This document shows, one piece after another, positions 1 through 10,683 of a stretch of 64,000 nucleotides of DNA; the first letter of the stretch is position 1, and each line of letters opens with the position of its first letter. This DNA is from Nemophila menziesii. Taxonomy: Eukaryota > Streptophyta > Magnoliopsida > Boraginales > Hydrophyllaceae. The notes beneath the pieces are model-generated. The model did not search any database and was not told where the DNA came from. It worked only from the letters and a program-made list of their open reading frames with translations. The stretch is from assembly GCA_029959085.1 (NCBI GenBank), contig JARWIR010000002.1, forward strand, positions 37,754,233-37,818,232, in the 5' to 3' direction. The translations under genes were made by a program, and so were the position numbers.

Positions 1-1
1 T

Positions 2-490
2 GCATCCCCATATCGAATGGTATATGGTAAGGCTTGTCACTTACCTCTTGAACTTGAAATGGGTGCATATTGGGCTATTGCGAAATTAAACTTAGATCCT
101 ACTCTAGCTGGTCAGAATCGAATGATGAAACTTAATGAGCTTGATGAATTTAGATTACATGCTTATGAAATTGCTAAACTTTACAAAGAAAATACCAAAA
201 GATGGCATGATAATCAAATTCGTCCAAAGACTTTTGAAGTGGGCCAAAGAGTATAGAAGTATAACTCAAAGTTCAGCAATTATCCGGGTAAATTAAGATC
301 GAAATGGTCGGGTCCGTACATTGTAACTAAAGTCACACCTCATGGAGCTATAGAGATAGAACATCCACTTGAAAACCGTACATTCATGGTGAACGGTCAT
401 CGTTTAAAGATATATCATGAAGGTGAAGATACCGATCGTGCTAAAGACCCACATCCCGGAGAGGTCATGTACCTCATCGAAGCTCCTTAG
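2..490 (+). pseudogene. Integrase C-terminal region of element A (partial)
   Basis: This frame is open at the left edge and ends with TAG at 488-490. It encodes the tail of a Ty3/gypsy integrase: the SPYRMVYGKACHLPLELE stretch after the catalytic core, then the chromatin-proximal region with LRSKWSGP and the GEVMYLIEAP ending. It is collinear with 13060-13550 of element B. One in-frame stop (TAG, 254-256) falls where B has a leucine codon. The catalytic D, D and E residues are outside the window. Identification as Athila integrase is firm; function is lost. Confidence 0.85.
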
Positions 491-714
491 AAGCATGAGG
501 TAACCCGTCGAGCTTAACGACGTTAAACAAAAGCCAATTTCTTGTATATTAGTTAAGTAATTTAAATTTTCTTAGTGTAAGGTAGTTTAATTTTCGTTGA
601 ACTTAGTGTTTATTATTAAGAAATGAGGAAAGGTGTTGTTTTTGATGATTTCAGGGGTATAATGGTCATGAGTTTGGGGTCAAAACGATAAGAAAACGAA
701 AAAAAATTTGGAGT
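491..714 (+). other. Post-pol junction of element A
   Basis: Directly after the pol stop lies GAGGTAACCCGTCGAGCTTA with the following ACGACGTTAAAC, a signature found in the same place in B (about 13557-13585), D (27520-27550) and F (63352-63385). It precedes a short AT-rich stretch and a PPT-like GAGTTTGGGGT at 670-680. No coding potential is seen. Its conservation in elements that lack pol suggests an RNA-level role, which is inference. Confidence 0.6.
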
Positions 715-1135
715 CCACAGCAGGTCCGCCCGGCTAGCCGGCGAGCTGGCCGGCATACCGATCGAAGGAGCTGAAGGACCCCAACTCTCTGACCACTGCG
801 TCAGCAATGACGCAGCGTTACTGCGTCACGATTTGCGCCAGCGAGAAACCGCCGGCATGCCGGTCAAACGACCGGCTAGCCGGTCGGAGAAGATTAAGGT
901 TCTGAACACTGCATCAGCAACGACGCAGGGTCCTTGCGTTTTGAGATTCGCCCGGCATGCCGGTCAAATGACCGGCTAGCCGGCCAAGGAAGTCGAACTC
1001 TCTGATCACTGCGTCAGCAATGACGCAAGATGCTTGCGTCTGAGGTAACAAAAAAAAATCGAATTTAGTAACTTTTTCCACCGCCCTCGCGACCGGCATG
1101 CCGGCGAATCCACCGGCTAGTCGGGGCGCTGTTGC
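715..1135. repeat. GC-rich CCGG-N4-CCGG palindrome array of element A
   Basis: Twelve-base palindromes CCGGCATGCCGG and CCGGCTAGCCGG recur in pairs about 8 bp apart: 852 with 872, 952 with 972, and 1093 with a decayed copy at 1113. A first pair around 730-760 is in inverted order. Between the pairs sit copies of another dyad, TGCGTCAGCAATGACGCA, for example near 803 and 1010. The stretch is strikingly GC-rich against its AT-rich surroundings. Units are about 100-140 bp apart. A minus-strand reading frame covers part of it (914-1237) but looks incidental. Confidence 0.8.
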
Positions 1136-1518
1136 GAGAGGCGGTTTTGAGTTTCTTAAACCTAGTTTTTTTGCCTCTTTCTCCACGTTAACTTCATATT
1201 CCGAATCCTTGCCTCCACCTACTCCGAAAATCATCAACCAACAGCTATAAAATCATCAAATCAAGCCTTCTTTCATCACAAAAACACACAATCAACTCAT
1301 ATCTTCTCCAAAACATCACCAAATTTCATCTTTTCTCCATAAATTTCCTCTTCCTAACCTTGAAATTAAACCCAATTCTTCCACAATTCCTCTCAAATAA
1401 CCTTAACCCATCTCATATTACACCTTATTCTTCAATTTTAAAGCCTCAAAACATCAAATCTTTAAGCTTTTCTTTAGCTTTTACATTATTTGAAGTTTTA
1501 AGTTTGGGGTGAAAAGAG

Positions 1519-2853
1519 ATGACTAACAGAACAGCTTCCATGTGTAACTATCGAAGAAACATACCAAGAAACAGGAACAATGTTGGAGCTAGCCCAGACC
1601 AAGCAATTGAGATTCTGGATTCGCGTTCCAAAAAGACTGAACAAATCCCAATTGCTCCGAAAAGAAAGGAAAATCCAAGTAAGGCTAATCTGAAAAAGAG
1701 TAGGTTAATTGATGAAAGTGATGAAGAAAGTGAAGAAGAATTTGAAGAAGAGATTGAAGAAGAAACAGAACAAGAAGTTCCCGAAGAACCCGTAAAACAA
1801 CAGAAACCTCCGCGTAGGAAAACATGGGCTCAAAAGCCTAAGAGAGTCTTCATTCCGTGGGATACTCAGGTTCGTGATAGAATTGAATTTTTAAAGTTCG
1901 GTGAGGAGATGAATCTTCCTAAGGGTATTATGACTAGTGCTTATAAAGATTATGGTATTACGTGTGACAAATTGGGTTGGAAAGAATTAAGAGAAAGGAA
2001 GCTTGAGTATATTCCTACCTTGGTGCGAGATTTTTATGAAGGAATCGCCTTCTCTAAAGATGCAGTTGTGATTCGCAAAAAGGTAGTTCCTTTCTCCGTT
2101 GAGCTTATTCGTAAATCGTTGAAATTACCCGACTTTTCTGGCCTATGCCCTTTCCAAGAATCTCTTAAAGAACCTTCCTTTGATTAAGAGTCCCTTTGGG
2201 GAAAAGTGCTTGTTGATGGGGCCCGCCCAATTCCCGAAGGAGAGAGATACCCTGGACAGATGTATAGCAGTAATTTGTTACCATGTGCTAAGGTATGGTC
2301 ACGTTTCATAATCCCTACCTTCTTCAGAAACAAACACATATCGGAAGTGAAGAAGGAGCATCTTTTGTTCATTAAGTGTATTATTGGGGAGAAACCTATG
2401 GATGTAGCTCGTGTGATATATGATACCATCATGGAATTTGCTAAAACTCCAACTTCGCAACAAAATCTCAAATTCCCGTGTACCATCACTACTTTGTGCT
2501 TAGACGCAAAAGTTCCGCATAAAGACGCAGAAATTGACCGTGTGGTAGTTGGTGAGAGCATGGGTATAGCTTTGGTCCAGAATATTCTTGATGAAGTGTT
2601 AAGAGCAGTAAGAACTCCCAGAGCTCCTCCAAAGAAGAAGATGCATACTACTAATGAGTTGGAAGCGAAAGTGAAGGTGTTGGAAGAAAATCAAGTGAAG
2701 ATGATTGCATCTTTGGGAAACGTTACAAAAGAATTAGAACTTCTCCGAAACATGTTAATGGGGGTGATCACAATTCAACATGCCACCTATGGTCTACTTA
2801 CAAAGGAGAAAGTTCATGGACGCAACACCGATGACCAGCCACGCGCTGGTTGA
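1519..2853 (+). pseudogene. Env-like (plant transposon protein) ORF of element A
   Basis: One frame of 444 codons begins at an ATG 9 bp after a PPT-like AGTTTGGGGT. It is broken only by TAA at 2185-2187. The first part is lysine-rich, then strongly acidic (residues about 70-95). Next comes a conserved block (PKRVFIPWDTQVRDRIEFLKFG, read as two halves) typical of the 'putative plant transposon protein' family found in the env position of Athila elements. The C-terminus has a short coiled-coil-like segment (LEENQVKMIASLGNVTKELE). I see no signal peptide or membrane segment, so a true envelope role is unproven. It is collinear with 14536-15855 and, weakly, with 29300-29530. Confidence 0.75.
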
Positions 2854-2920
2854 GATATGTTTTCTATCCCTTTTGCGTTTTAGTTAGTTTAGTTTAATTT
2901 TATTTGCGTTGAGTCTTTTC

Positions 2921-2940
2921 GAGTCGTGGGGACACGACTC
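2921..2940 (+). other. Conserved hairpin of element A
   Basis: GAGTCGTG GGGA CACGACTC forms a perfect 8-bp stem with a 4-nt loop, 68 nt after the env-like ORF, preceded by GAGTCTTTTC. The same hairpin lies in the same place in elements B and D, and in decayed form in E. It is followed within 10 nt by a PPT-like GAGTTTGGGGT. Confidence 0.75.
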
Positions 2941-4290
2941 ATTTTTTGAGTTTGGGGTGGGGTTCGTTGCCTCATCCCAGTTTTTATGTGTTATATGTTT
3001 TACTTGCTGTCAATAAAATAATTTTCGGAGTTGCATTTGACTGTAGAAGATTTTAAATGCCCATTTAAGCATAATTTTGATGAATTAATGATAGTAAATA
3101 GTGGACTTAAGGGAATAATATAAAACGCACTTAGAATTGCATGCGAACATAGGTAGTTGATAGGAAAAATTAATGAACAATGCAAATGAAGTAAGCTTGT
3201 ACTTAAGGAATATGTTTGGTGTGTAGAACGTGAAATCCTAATTAGTAGAGAACCCACCTAGATATGAACTAAAGACAAGCTATGTACTTAGGAAAATGAT
3301 AGGGGCAGTTCTTTGTTAGCCATTTGAAGCCTTTTAGCTTGCTATCCCTTATATAAATTTTATCCGTCTTAGCCCAATTTTGAGCCTTAAGCCTTTTCTT
3401 TTGTAGCCACGATATAAGCCCATTACCCTTTAGATTATTAGGCATGACCAAATGACCCGCACTTGAATCACAACCCTGAGACATGTCTCGAGCTTGAGTT
3501 TGGGGTGGAGGGTCCATATTTGGGAAGTTACATTGGGTGGGATTTATGTGTTTGTATTGAGGCACAAAAAGTTAGATGATATTATTATTTGTAACCCTTT
3601 GCTAGGATTTGAAAAAAAAAATTATAAGAGACATGACCTTTCACATAAAAATAAGGGTCATGGGTATCTTGTACAAAAAAGAAGAAGAGAAATGAAAAAG
3701 AAAATAAAAAGAAAGAAAGAATAAAGTAAACCGGCAAAGTGGAATATTTTTGGAAATCATCTTAGTTTTATTTGGGTTGACATGGGGACGCAACATTACC
3801 GCGTCAAATGGGTGAGTGAGAACATTTTTTAGCGTAAAACTCAAGCTCGAGGACATTGTTGATGGTAAGTGAGGAGAGAGCCAAAAGCTCACTTCAAATT
3901 TACCAAATATACATCCACACCGTCCTTAAGCCATTATTAAAACCATAAAGACCTCGTGATTCCTAAGTGCATAGTGAATTTATGATTCTGTTAATAGAAA
4001 ATATGCTAGGTGGAGCGTTCAAAGCGAGTTAGGATTAATGACCACCCTATAGCCATCATACAGATATGAGTACAAGTGTAACCTTCAAGCATTGCAATTT
4101 TAATTTTATGATTGAGACTATATATGTTCGATTTTGCATGGTAAGAGTATGTATATATTAGTTCCTAAAGTTTTGCTATATGAGATTTATATTAAGAATT
4201 GCTTTAGGTATATTTACTAGCTTCTATTTGTTCTTACGTTTGCTTCTACCCCTTTGATTTATTTTGTTTTGCTTTGTCAGGACGACAAAG
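2941..4290 (+). other. Long 3' UTR of element A, no gene
   Basis: About 1.35 kb between hairpin and PPT contains no credible coding sequence. The short frames here are not conserved between elements. PPT-like motifs GAGTTTGGGGT occur at 2948-2958 and 3496-3506. The region is collinear with D (29660-30127 plus 48470-49320) and, reversed, with E (58070-59500). Near the end, GACGACAAAGGTTTGAG leads into the PPT. Confidence 0.6.
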
Positions 4291-4307
4291 GTTTGAGTTG
4301 GGGATCT
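4291..4307 (+). promoter_or_regulatory. Polypurine tract next to the shared LTR
   Basis: GTTTGAGTTGGGGATCT abuts the LTR start TGATGTCTCC. Equivalent sequences precede the D LTR (49324-49340) and, reversed, the E LTR (58057-58075). Its position directly before TG of the LTR and its G-rich character fit the plus-strand primer of an LTR retrotransposon. Confidence 0.7.
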
Positions 4308-6351
4308 TGATGTCTCCCTAAGTGTTCTAATTTTATGCCCTTGGGAGACATCATTTTTGGTGTTTATTCATTAATTTTGATAGACTTTTGGACTAAATAT
4401 GCAATAATATGGTTTTCCTCTTTTATTTTTAGCATTTTTAATTTATTAAGCTTTTGCGCGTAATATTGGTATTTTTAGTGAAAATTTTACAGGTCTTGGA
4501 TGTTAGCTAGAAGAGGAATCCGAGGAGAAAGTCAAAGATCGTGACACGGAGTCAAGACTTGAAGATAAATCCCGAAAGAAATTGTTTTTAGAGCTGAAAA
4601 TCTGTTTTCCAGGCCAAAGATTGCTGATTTCAAGGTGCTTAAGAGATGATTTAGCCGCTGACCTTTGAAGAGAAAACATTCCTTATCAAGTTACGGAACT
4701 TTAGCAACTGGAATCAAGTCAATCGGAGTCATAACGAAGCGGGAAAAGCCGTTTCAGTAGAGGTGTATCAGCAGTTACGGGATTTTGGGCTTAGAAATTG
4801 GGCTTGGACATTTAATTAGTGTTTTATTCTTAAGTCCAAGCCCTAATCCGTTTTTTCACCTATAAAAAGAGCATTTGACTTCTGTTTTAAATACAATTCA
4901 CTTTTTACAAGATTAAACACCAGAGAAAAGCAACCGAAGGAAAAAAAACCTGCAAGAGCTGGAGAGGGTCTATATCTCCGTTCTCAGTCATTCCAATTCC
5001 AGAAATTAGGTTTCTTTTATCTTTAATTCTGTAAACAATATGAATTCCATTTTATTTAATTTAGTTTTCTTTTCAATTAATATGAGATAAACACATTTTA
5101 GTGCTTCAGAATGCTTTATGGGTAATTCCAAATCTTATTGAATTTCATGTCCTGAATTTCGGTTTCTGTTAAATTAAATTAGATTGGGGCTTTTACTCTT
5201 TTCGATAAATTAAGATTATTTACTGTTTTTAGAGTCATGAACTAAGAACAGGTGTTAGTATCTAGGCTATTCCAATTAGTGGCGATTGGATCATCCTGAC
5301 GGAGGGTTTAGGTACGGAAATATTTATTCAATCTAAAATAGAAGCTATTGATTCTGACGAACTTAGCTAATTTTAGGGCCAATGAGGTAATTAAATTAAA
5401 CATCTAAAAGTGGATCATATTTACCCTGACGGGGGTATAAGGAATTTAGAATCCCGACCATTGTAATTGATCAATTTAGCCCTTAAACAGAATATGTTAT
5501 GAAATAGGATTAGGAAAACCCCTTGCGTTCTCAAGTGCTATCTTCTCATACTTGCGTTTCACACTCATTTACTTGCGTTTTACTATTTATTTGCATTTTC
5601 TGTTTAGTCTTTATTTACTTAGAAATAACAAAACCAAACAATCAATCATTCGAACTTTTATTTGCTTCCATAAGTGCAATCATTCATTAATCGATAAGCA
5701 TTGTAGTTGACCAAACCGTCACTGCGAACGATCCTAGAATCACTTATTACTACTTGGGACAACCGTACACTTGCGGTTGTGGTTCGATTACTTTTGCATT
5801 TATTTTAGAACACACAAAGGACCACCACTTGTATAATGTCAGTTATTGACCGACAAGTTTAAATAATTACATAGACAAAGAGGTAAATACTTCACATCCG
5901 AAGAGGCATATTCGCCCATATAGGGGTTTATAGTCCTTTAGGATAGCTCCTAGGTCCACCCGACAGGGGGCTAGGAGACATTAGAATCCCGACCAATATA
6001 ATAATACCAATTTTACCCTTAAACAGAACATTCATTAGATTGATTATGTGGATTCCTTGCGAGATTCAAGTACATTTTTCATCTTTACGTCCACACATTT
6101 TTACTTGCATTATTTTCTTTTCATTTAATTACTTTAGCATTTACTTATTTAAATATTTAGTCCTTAAACAAAACAAAACAAAAATCTTATCATTTACTTT
6201 TCTGTCAAACAGTTATTCCTACTATTTGATTAATACTAGATTTGTAACTATTCGTCCATGCGAACGAAGCCCGATTTACCGAAGTATTACTTGGACAACT
6301 GGTACTTGCGGTATAGTGGTTCCTCTATTTTTATCGCTTCAAGACTCACCA
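4308..6351 (+). repeat. LTR shared by elements A and B (2.04 kb)
   Basis: It starts TGATGTCTCC after a PPT and ends CACCA before AGTTTTT and the PBS. It is about 0.5 kb longer than the D LTR (1514 and 1569 bp). The extra length comes from a second, diverged copy of the 3' end: about 5420-5810 and 5955-6351 are alignable (shared CCCGAC, TTAGAATCCCGACCA, CCCTTAAACAGAA and ACTTGCGGT blocks in the same order). A TATA-like ACCTATAAAAAG lies near 4859. The frame at 6040-6408 runs through LTR and PBS and is not a gene. Confidence 0.8.
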
Positions 6352-6357
6352 AGTTTT

Positions 6358-6375
6358 TGGCGCTGCTGCCGGGGA
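6358..6375 (+). other. Primer binding site of element B (tRNA-Asp type)
   Basis: TGGCGCTGCTGCCGGGGA lies 6 nt after the LTR end. It matches the complement of the 3' end of plant tRNA-Asp except for one or two bases, the usual Athila primer. The F element has TGGCGCCGCTGCCGGGGA at 62040. Confidence 0.8.
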
Positions 6376-6572
6376 CAGTACTGTGTGACCCCGGTGCTAA
6401 TCCTTTAGTAGTTTAATTGTTATTTTTATTTTCAGTTTTACGCTTTCCTTTGTTCTTCCTTTCTCAGGTTTATAGGTTTGATGTATGCTCGAAAATCCGA
6501 GATATTAGTCAAGCAAGCAAACAAAAGAAAGAAAGAAGAAAAGGAAGAGAGAGATTAGCCAGAGAAGCAGAA

Positions 6573-8200
6573 ATGGCTAATGAAAATGATAATAATCCGA
6601 GGGTGGTAAATGGAGATCCACCCCCACCTGAACAACAATCTCAACCTCCAGTTATTAATGATCCATGGTTCATACAAGGTCCTGAACAAGCTCTATATCG
6701 CGCTCCTGCTCTTGGTATTGGTCCTTCAGATATTAATGTTGCACAATACAGACCCGATCCTGGTATGTTAACTCAAATCCAAAACTATGTAAACTGTCGT
6801 GGAGAACCGGAAGAAGGTCCAATTCGTGCTGTACAGAAGTTTATGCAAATATGTGATGCGTACATAACACAAGGTGTAACCAGAGAGCAGAAGTATTATG
6901 CAAAATTTAGATTTTTTGTGATAGATGCAGCTAGTGTATGGCATGATTCACATGAACCGAGATTATTTACGAATTAGGATGAGTTACAAACAGCATTCTT
7001 TGATCGTTACTATCTGAGTAACATGAGATTAAATGCACTGATAGCTTTAACGTAATTTATACAAGAACAAGATGAATCTATGGGTAAGTGTTGGACAAGA
7101 TCCCAACTATGCTTAAGAAGAGTTCCAGATCATGGCCTTACAGAACCACAACAAATGTCAATATTCTATAAAGGCCTTGAAGGACAATCAAGAAATTATC
7201 TCGACTTGCTTTGTGGTGGTGTATTCTTAAACTCCAGCTAATGCTAATATTGTTTTGAATAGAACAGTAAAGAATGAGTTGGGTTGGAATACTGTGAGAG
7301 TACCTATATGAGGCGGAAATTATAGAGAAAGTAGTGCTGGAATTGATGAAAAATTCTCTTCAATAGAGAATAAATTGAAGAACACACTTGAGTAGCAATT
7401 GAAACAGCTTACCTTAGCCGTTAAAGAAGGTTTTTCAGGTAGAAGATTGGATGTGAATGTTACACAAGAGATATATGGGTGTTCTAACTGTGGTGTACAA
7501 GATCATGATTGGGAGCATTGTCAAAGTAATCCAGAATCTGTGATGTTGGTTTCCAACCGAGGGAACTATAATTCAGGTGGTCAAGGTCATCAACCAAATA
7601 AAAACCATCCGGGTTTCCAATATTCTAATCCAAGTGGGGCCGCTAATCCGACATACGGATATCAGTCGCTTCCCCAAGGTAATAACTATCAACCAAGACC
7701 ACAGAATAACTACCAAGGGGGACAAGGTTACGAAAATCAAGCTTAGAGACAACCTCCTCAAGACACCTATACCGATACTATGAATCAGAAATCTTTACCT
7801 GCTCAACTTCAAGAAGGTGTGTTAGACATTCAATAGACCTTACAGACATTAATCAACCTTCAAATGAAAGCGCACCAAGATCAACAATCTTCAGCCGCAG
7901 TACTTAAAATGTTAGAAAATCAAATGGCTCAGATGGCAAAACAATTGAATCAGTGTCCACAAATGCAACTCCCAAGTGACACTGAATATCCGAACAGAAA
8001 GAAGATTGTAATGCTATAACACTCAGAAGTGGTAAGAATCTTGCACCACTTCCTTTTCCGGTTATGAAAGAAAAATAAACATCTGTGAAAGCAAAACTAG
8101 TAAAGGATGCGGTGGAATAAGAAGATGAACCCAAAGTAGTGGAAGTGGAGGAGATTCTGGATTTTATAAATCCGTCCTGTTCCGCCTTTCCCTTCAAGAG
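6573..8200 (+). pseudogene. Gag of element B, broken
   Basis: The likely start is ATG at 6573 (MANENDNNPRVVNGDPPPPE). The retrotransposon gag core (PEEGPIRAVQKFMQICDAY) follows before TAG at 6975-6977. The same reading continues in pieces through about 7240. After a linker with the stop in 'acttgagtagcaa', the frame at 7399-7746 holds a CX2CX4HX4C zinc knuckle (CSNCGVQDHDWEHC, 7480-7521) and a Q/N/G/Y-rich tail (QGHQPNKNHPGF and repeats of that type). More stops lie near 7744, 7836 and 8120. The family is clear; no full protein can be made. Confidence 0.8.
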
Positions 8201-10260
8201 TTCAGAAGAAAGGAGATATGACTGACTCTCAGCGATTCCTAAATGTGGTAAGAGGTCTTAATATTAATGTACCATTCCTATATTCTATTCGAGATGTGCC
8301 GAAATACGTTAAATTCCTAAAGATATCCATCACCAACAAAAGACCATACCTTGAGAATGAGATGATAGGGTTGCCAGAAGAATGCAGCGTCATATGCCAA
8401 AGCAAGTTGCCACTTAAACTACTCGATCTTGGAGTTTCACAATTCCTATTTCCATTGGTAATGAGTGGAAAGGAAAAGCTTTGCGTGATTCAGGTGCTGA
8501 TGTCTCCTCATTTGTGATGATATAATATACTTCAGAGACATCATTTTAGGCTTATTTATTAGTTTATAGGTCGATCTTAGCTTAATTTAGTGCACTTTCC
8601 TATTTTGAGTCTTGATTTGTAGAATTATTATTTTTAGAGCATATTGGATTTAATTGTTTATTTAGTGTGTAGCTTTAAAGATAATTATGGAGATTAATTA
8701 GAGTCCAAGTCAAAGACTACAAGATATGGAAAGAGATATGCATGGAAATTGGAGATAGAAGGAAACTGAGTTCAATTAGGAAAAGGAAAAGCTGCCTAAA
8801 TCTGGGATTCTGCATACACGTCTAAAGATGTGCGTTTTTACCTAAGAAATAGGCCGATTTTGGTAATTTCCTTCTTTAGGGTCAGGATAATTCTGTTGCG
8901 ATTCTTTTGGTATCTTATGGAGCTCAAACCGACCAATAACGAAGAAGATATGATCAAAACGGTCCAGCAGTGTTTATCTTTATTTCCTTACGAATTTGAG
9001 TTGGACTAGGAGTCCATTACTTTCCTTCTCCTTCAAGAAAACGAATTAGGTCTTCCTATACCCTATAAATACAGCCTCTTAACACTCTAAAATCATCCTT
9101 GGCCAGACCTTAAGGCCAAGAGGAAGCTGCAACACAAGAGAAGAAGTCTGGAGGGAGCTGTGCAACAACTATGTCTCCTTCAACCTCTTATTTTGTAATT
9201 CTTTCTTCTTCTTTTCTTTGTATGAACTAATTCTCTTAGCTTAGGTTTTGCATAATGTATAATCTATGAATTCTAATTCTTCTATCTAAGTTTCTTTGGG
9301 AATTATATGTTTTAATCTGATATTAGCTACTTACCTTTATATTTGATTATGTGTTTTGATTCAATGATTGTTTTCCTTGCGAATGCATGCGTATAGGATT
9401 ACCTTAATAGTAGTTAGATGGTCTCCTTGACAGGGTGTTTAACTATTGAACCACCACATAACGTCTAGTGTCGATAGTAGTTCTGACAAAACATGCTTCT
9501 AACTAGATAGTCATTAGGGTTTGTTTTAACCACCATATCACCAATTGATTGTAGTGTGCTGGATAGGGCCTTAGTGGCGTTTGATAACCATATTTGAGTC
9601 CTCGTCTTGGTTGTGTCGTAGCCCCCTTAGTCGCTCTCAAGGTCTAAGATTGGGGAATTTAGAATCCTGACTAAGTATACCAAGAGCTAATATTCTCCCT
9701 TATGAACTAGATTTAATAGATAGAATTAGAAGGATTAGTGCATACTAGTAAAACCTAAGTTGTATCTTTCATACTACCTTCTTTCCTTTCCTGTTATTTA
9801 TTTTCTGTCTTTAATTTATTAGTTTAGTTTTATTATAAAAACCAAATAAATATTTGTCTTTCTCTTCTTTCTCTTTGCGTATTATCTTTCTATCTTTTAT
9901 ATTTGCACTTGATAATTTGTATAAGTTCTCTCTAACTTTCGCCAGTCCCTGAGGAACGAATCTTCTTATCATTAAAACTTGCATACGTCCTGTAATACTT
10001 GCAGTACAGTGTTAGTTTAGGGTGTGTATTTGCACTTATTTATATCATTATTTTATCACACCTTAGGCCACACCAGGTGAGAGTATAAATCTCATGCCCA
10101 AATCAATTTTTGAGAAGTTGAAAATAGGAAATGCAAGACCTACCTCTATGGTCTTGCAAATGGCTGACAGATCCCTCGCACATCCTGAGGGACAAATAGA
10201 AAATGTCCTCGTCAAGGCAGGTACTTAAATTTTTCCCGTTGATTTTGTTATACTTGAATA
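8201..10260 (+). pseudogene. Protease region of element B, split by a solo LTR
   Basis: The left part (8218-8497) encodes the Athila segment just before the aspartic protease (PKYVKFLKISITNK) and the aspartate-serine-glycine active-site codons near 8487-8495. The right part resumes at 10076 with SINLMP-type sequence and KSIFEKLKIGNARPTSMVL, the usual continuation of this protease. Between them sits a complete LTR (8498-10075). A stop follows at about 10229. The protease was therefore broken in its catalytic motif by the insertion. Confidence 0.8.
8498..10075 (+). mobile_element. Solo LTR (E/F family) inside element B
   Basis: The 1578-bp LTR begins TGATGTCTCCTC and ends CACACCA. It is flanked by GGTGC (8493-8497) and GGTGA (10076-10080), a 5-bp target duplication with one change. 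No PBS or internal sequence accompanies it, so it is a solo LTR left by recombination. It is the same family as 60539-62033 and, reversed, 56538-58056. A TATA box (TATAAATA, 9064-9071) precedes the likely start of the element transcript. Confidence 0.9.
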
Positions 10261-10683
10261 CGACGCGGGAATGTCCCCATCATTTTGGGAAGACCAAACC
10301 TAGCGACGAGGTGTACTTTGATTAATATAGAAAACTGAGAATTAACTATGTGAATCCAAGACGAGGAGGTGGGGTTCAATGTGTTTAGGGCAATGAAGTT
10401 TCCAGATTCCCAAGAAGACTGTTTCCAAAAAGATGTAGTAGCATGCCACGCAAGAGGTATTTGATGATATGAATTTTGATGATATCTTGCGGGCTGCCCT
10501 AACACTTGACTTACCTAAGCTAATGGAAGAGCTTGCCAAACAATGGCAGCTCTCAGTTATGGAAATCAGAAGCATAGGCGTCTAGCCTATGATCCTATAT
10601 GAGAACCGGGAGAGATAATACCTAAAAAGAAACCATCTATCAAATTTCCCCGGCAACTAGAAGAGAAGTCACTACCGTCACAC

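Larger units (their letters stand above)
1..6351 (+). mobile_element. Athila-type Ty3/gypsy element A, 3' part with LTR
   Basis: The left part lies outside the window. Visible in order are the end of integrase, a post-pol spacer with a GC-rich palindrome array, an env-like ORF, a hairpin, a 1.4-kb 3' UTR, a PPT and an LTR starting TGATGTCTCC. The lineage call rests on the integrase/post-pol junction (CGAGCTTAACGACGTTAAAC), the env-like ORF of the plant transposon protein type, and the tRNA-Asp-type PBS that follows the LTR. The LTR is followed directly by the gag of element B, so A and B share it. The coding parts carry stop codons, so A is a dead copy. Confidence 0.85.

Noticed and set aside
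715..1135. Palindrome array as a CRISPR array
   Set aside because: Spacing is irregular, the repeats are short dyads without unique spacers, and the context is a plant retrotransposon.
1519..2853. Env-like ORF as a true viral envelope
   Set aside because: No signal peptide, cleavage site or membrane segment visible; only position and family support the name.
3641..3892. Frames in the 3' UTR of element A
   Set aside because: Low-complexity lysine/phenylalanine-rich frames, not kept in D or E.
6040..6408. 122-codon frame before gag of element B
   Set aside because: It runs through the LTR end and PBS; no conservation expected or seen.
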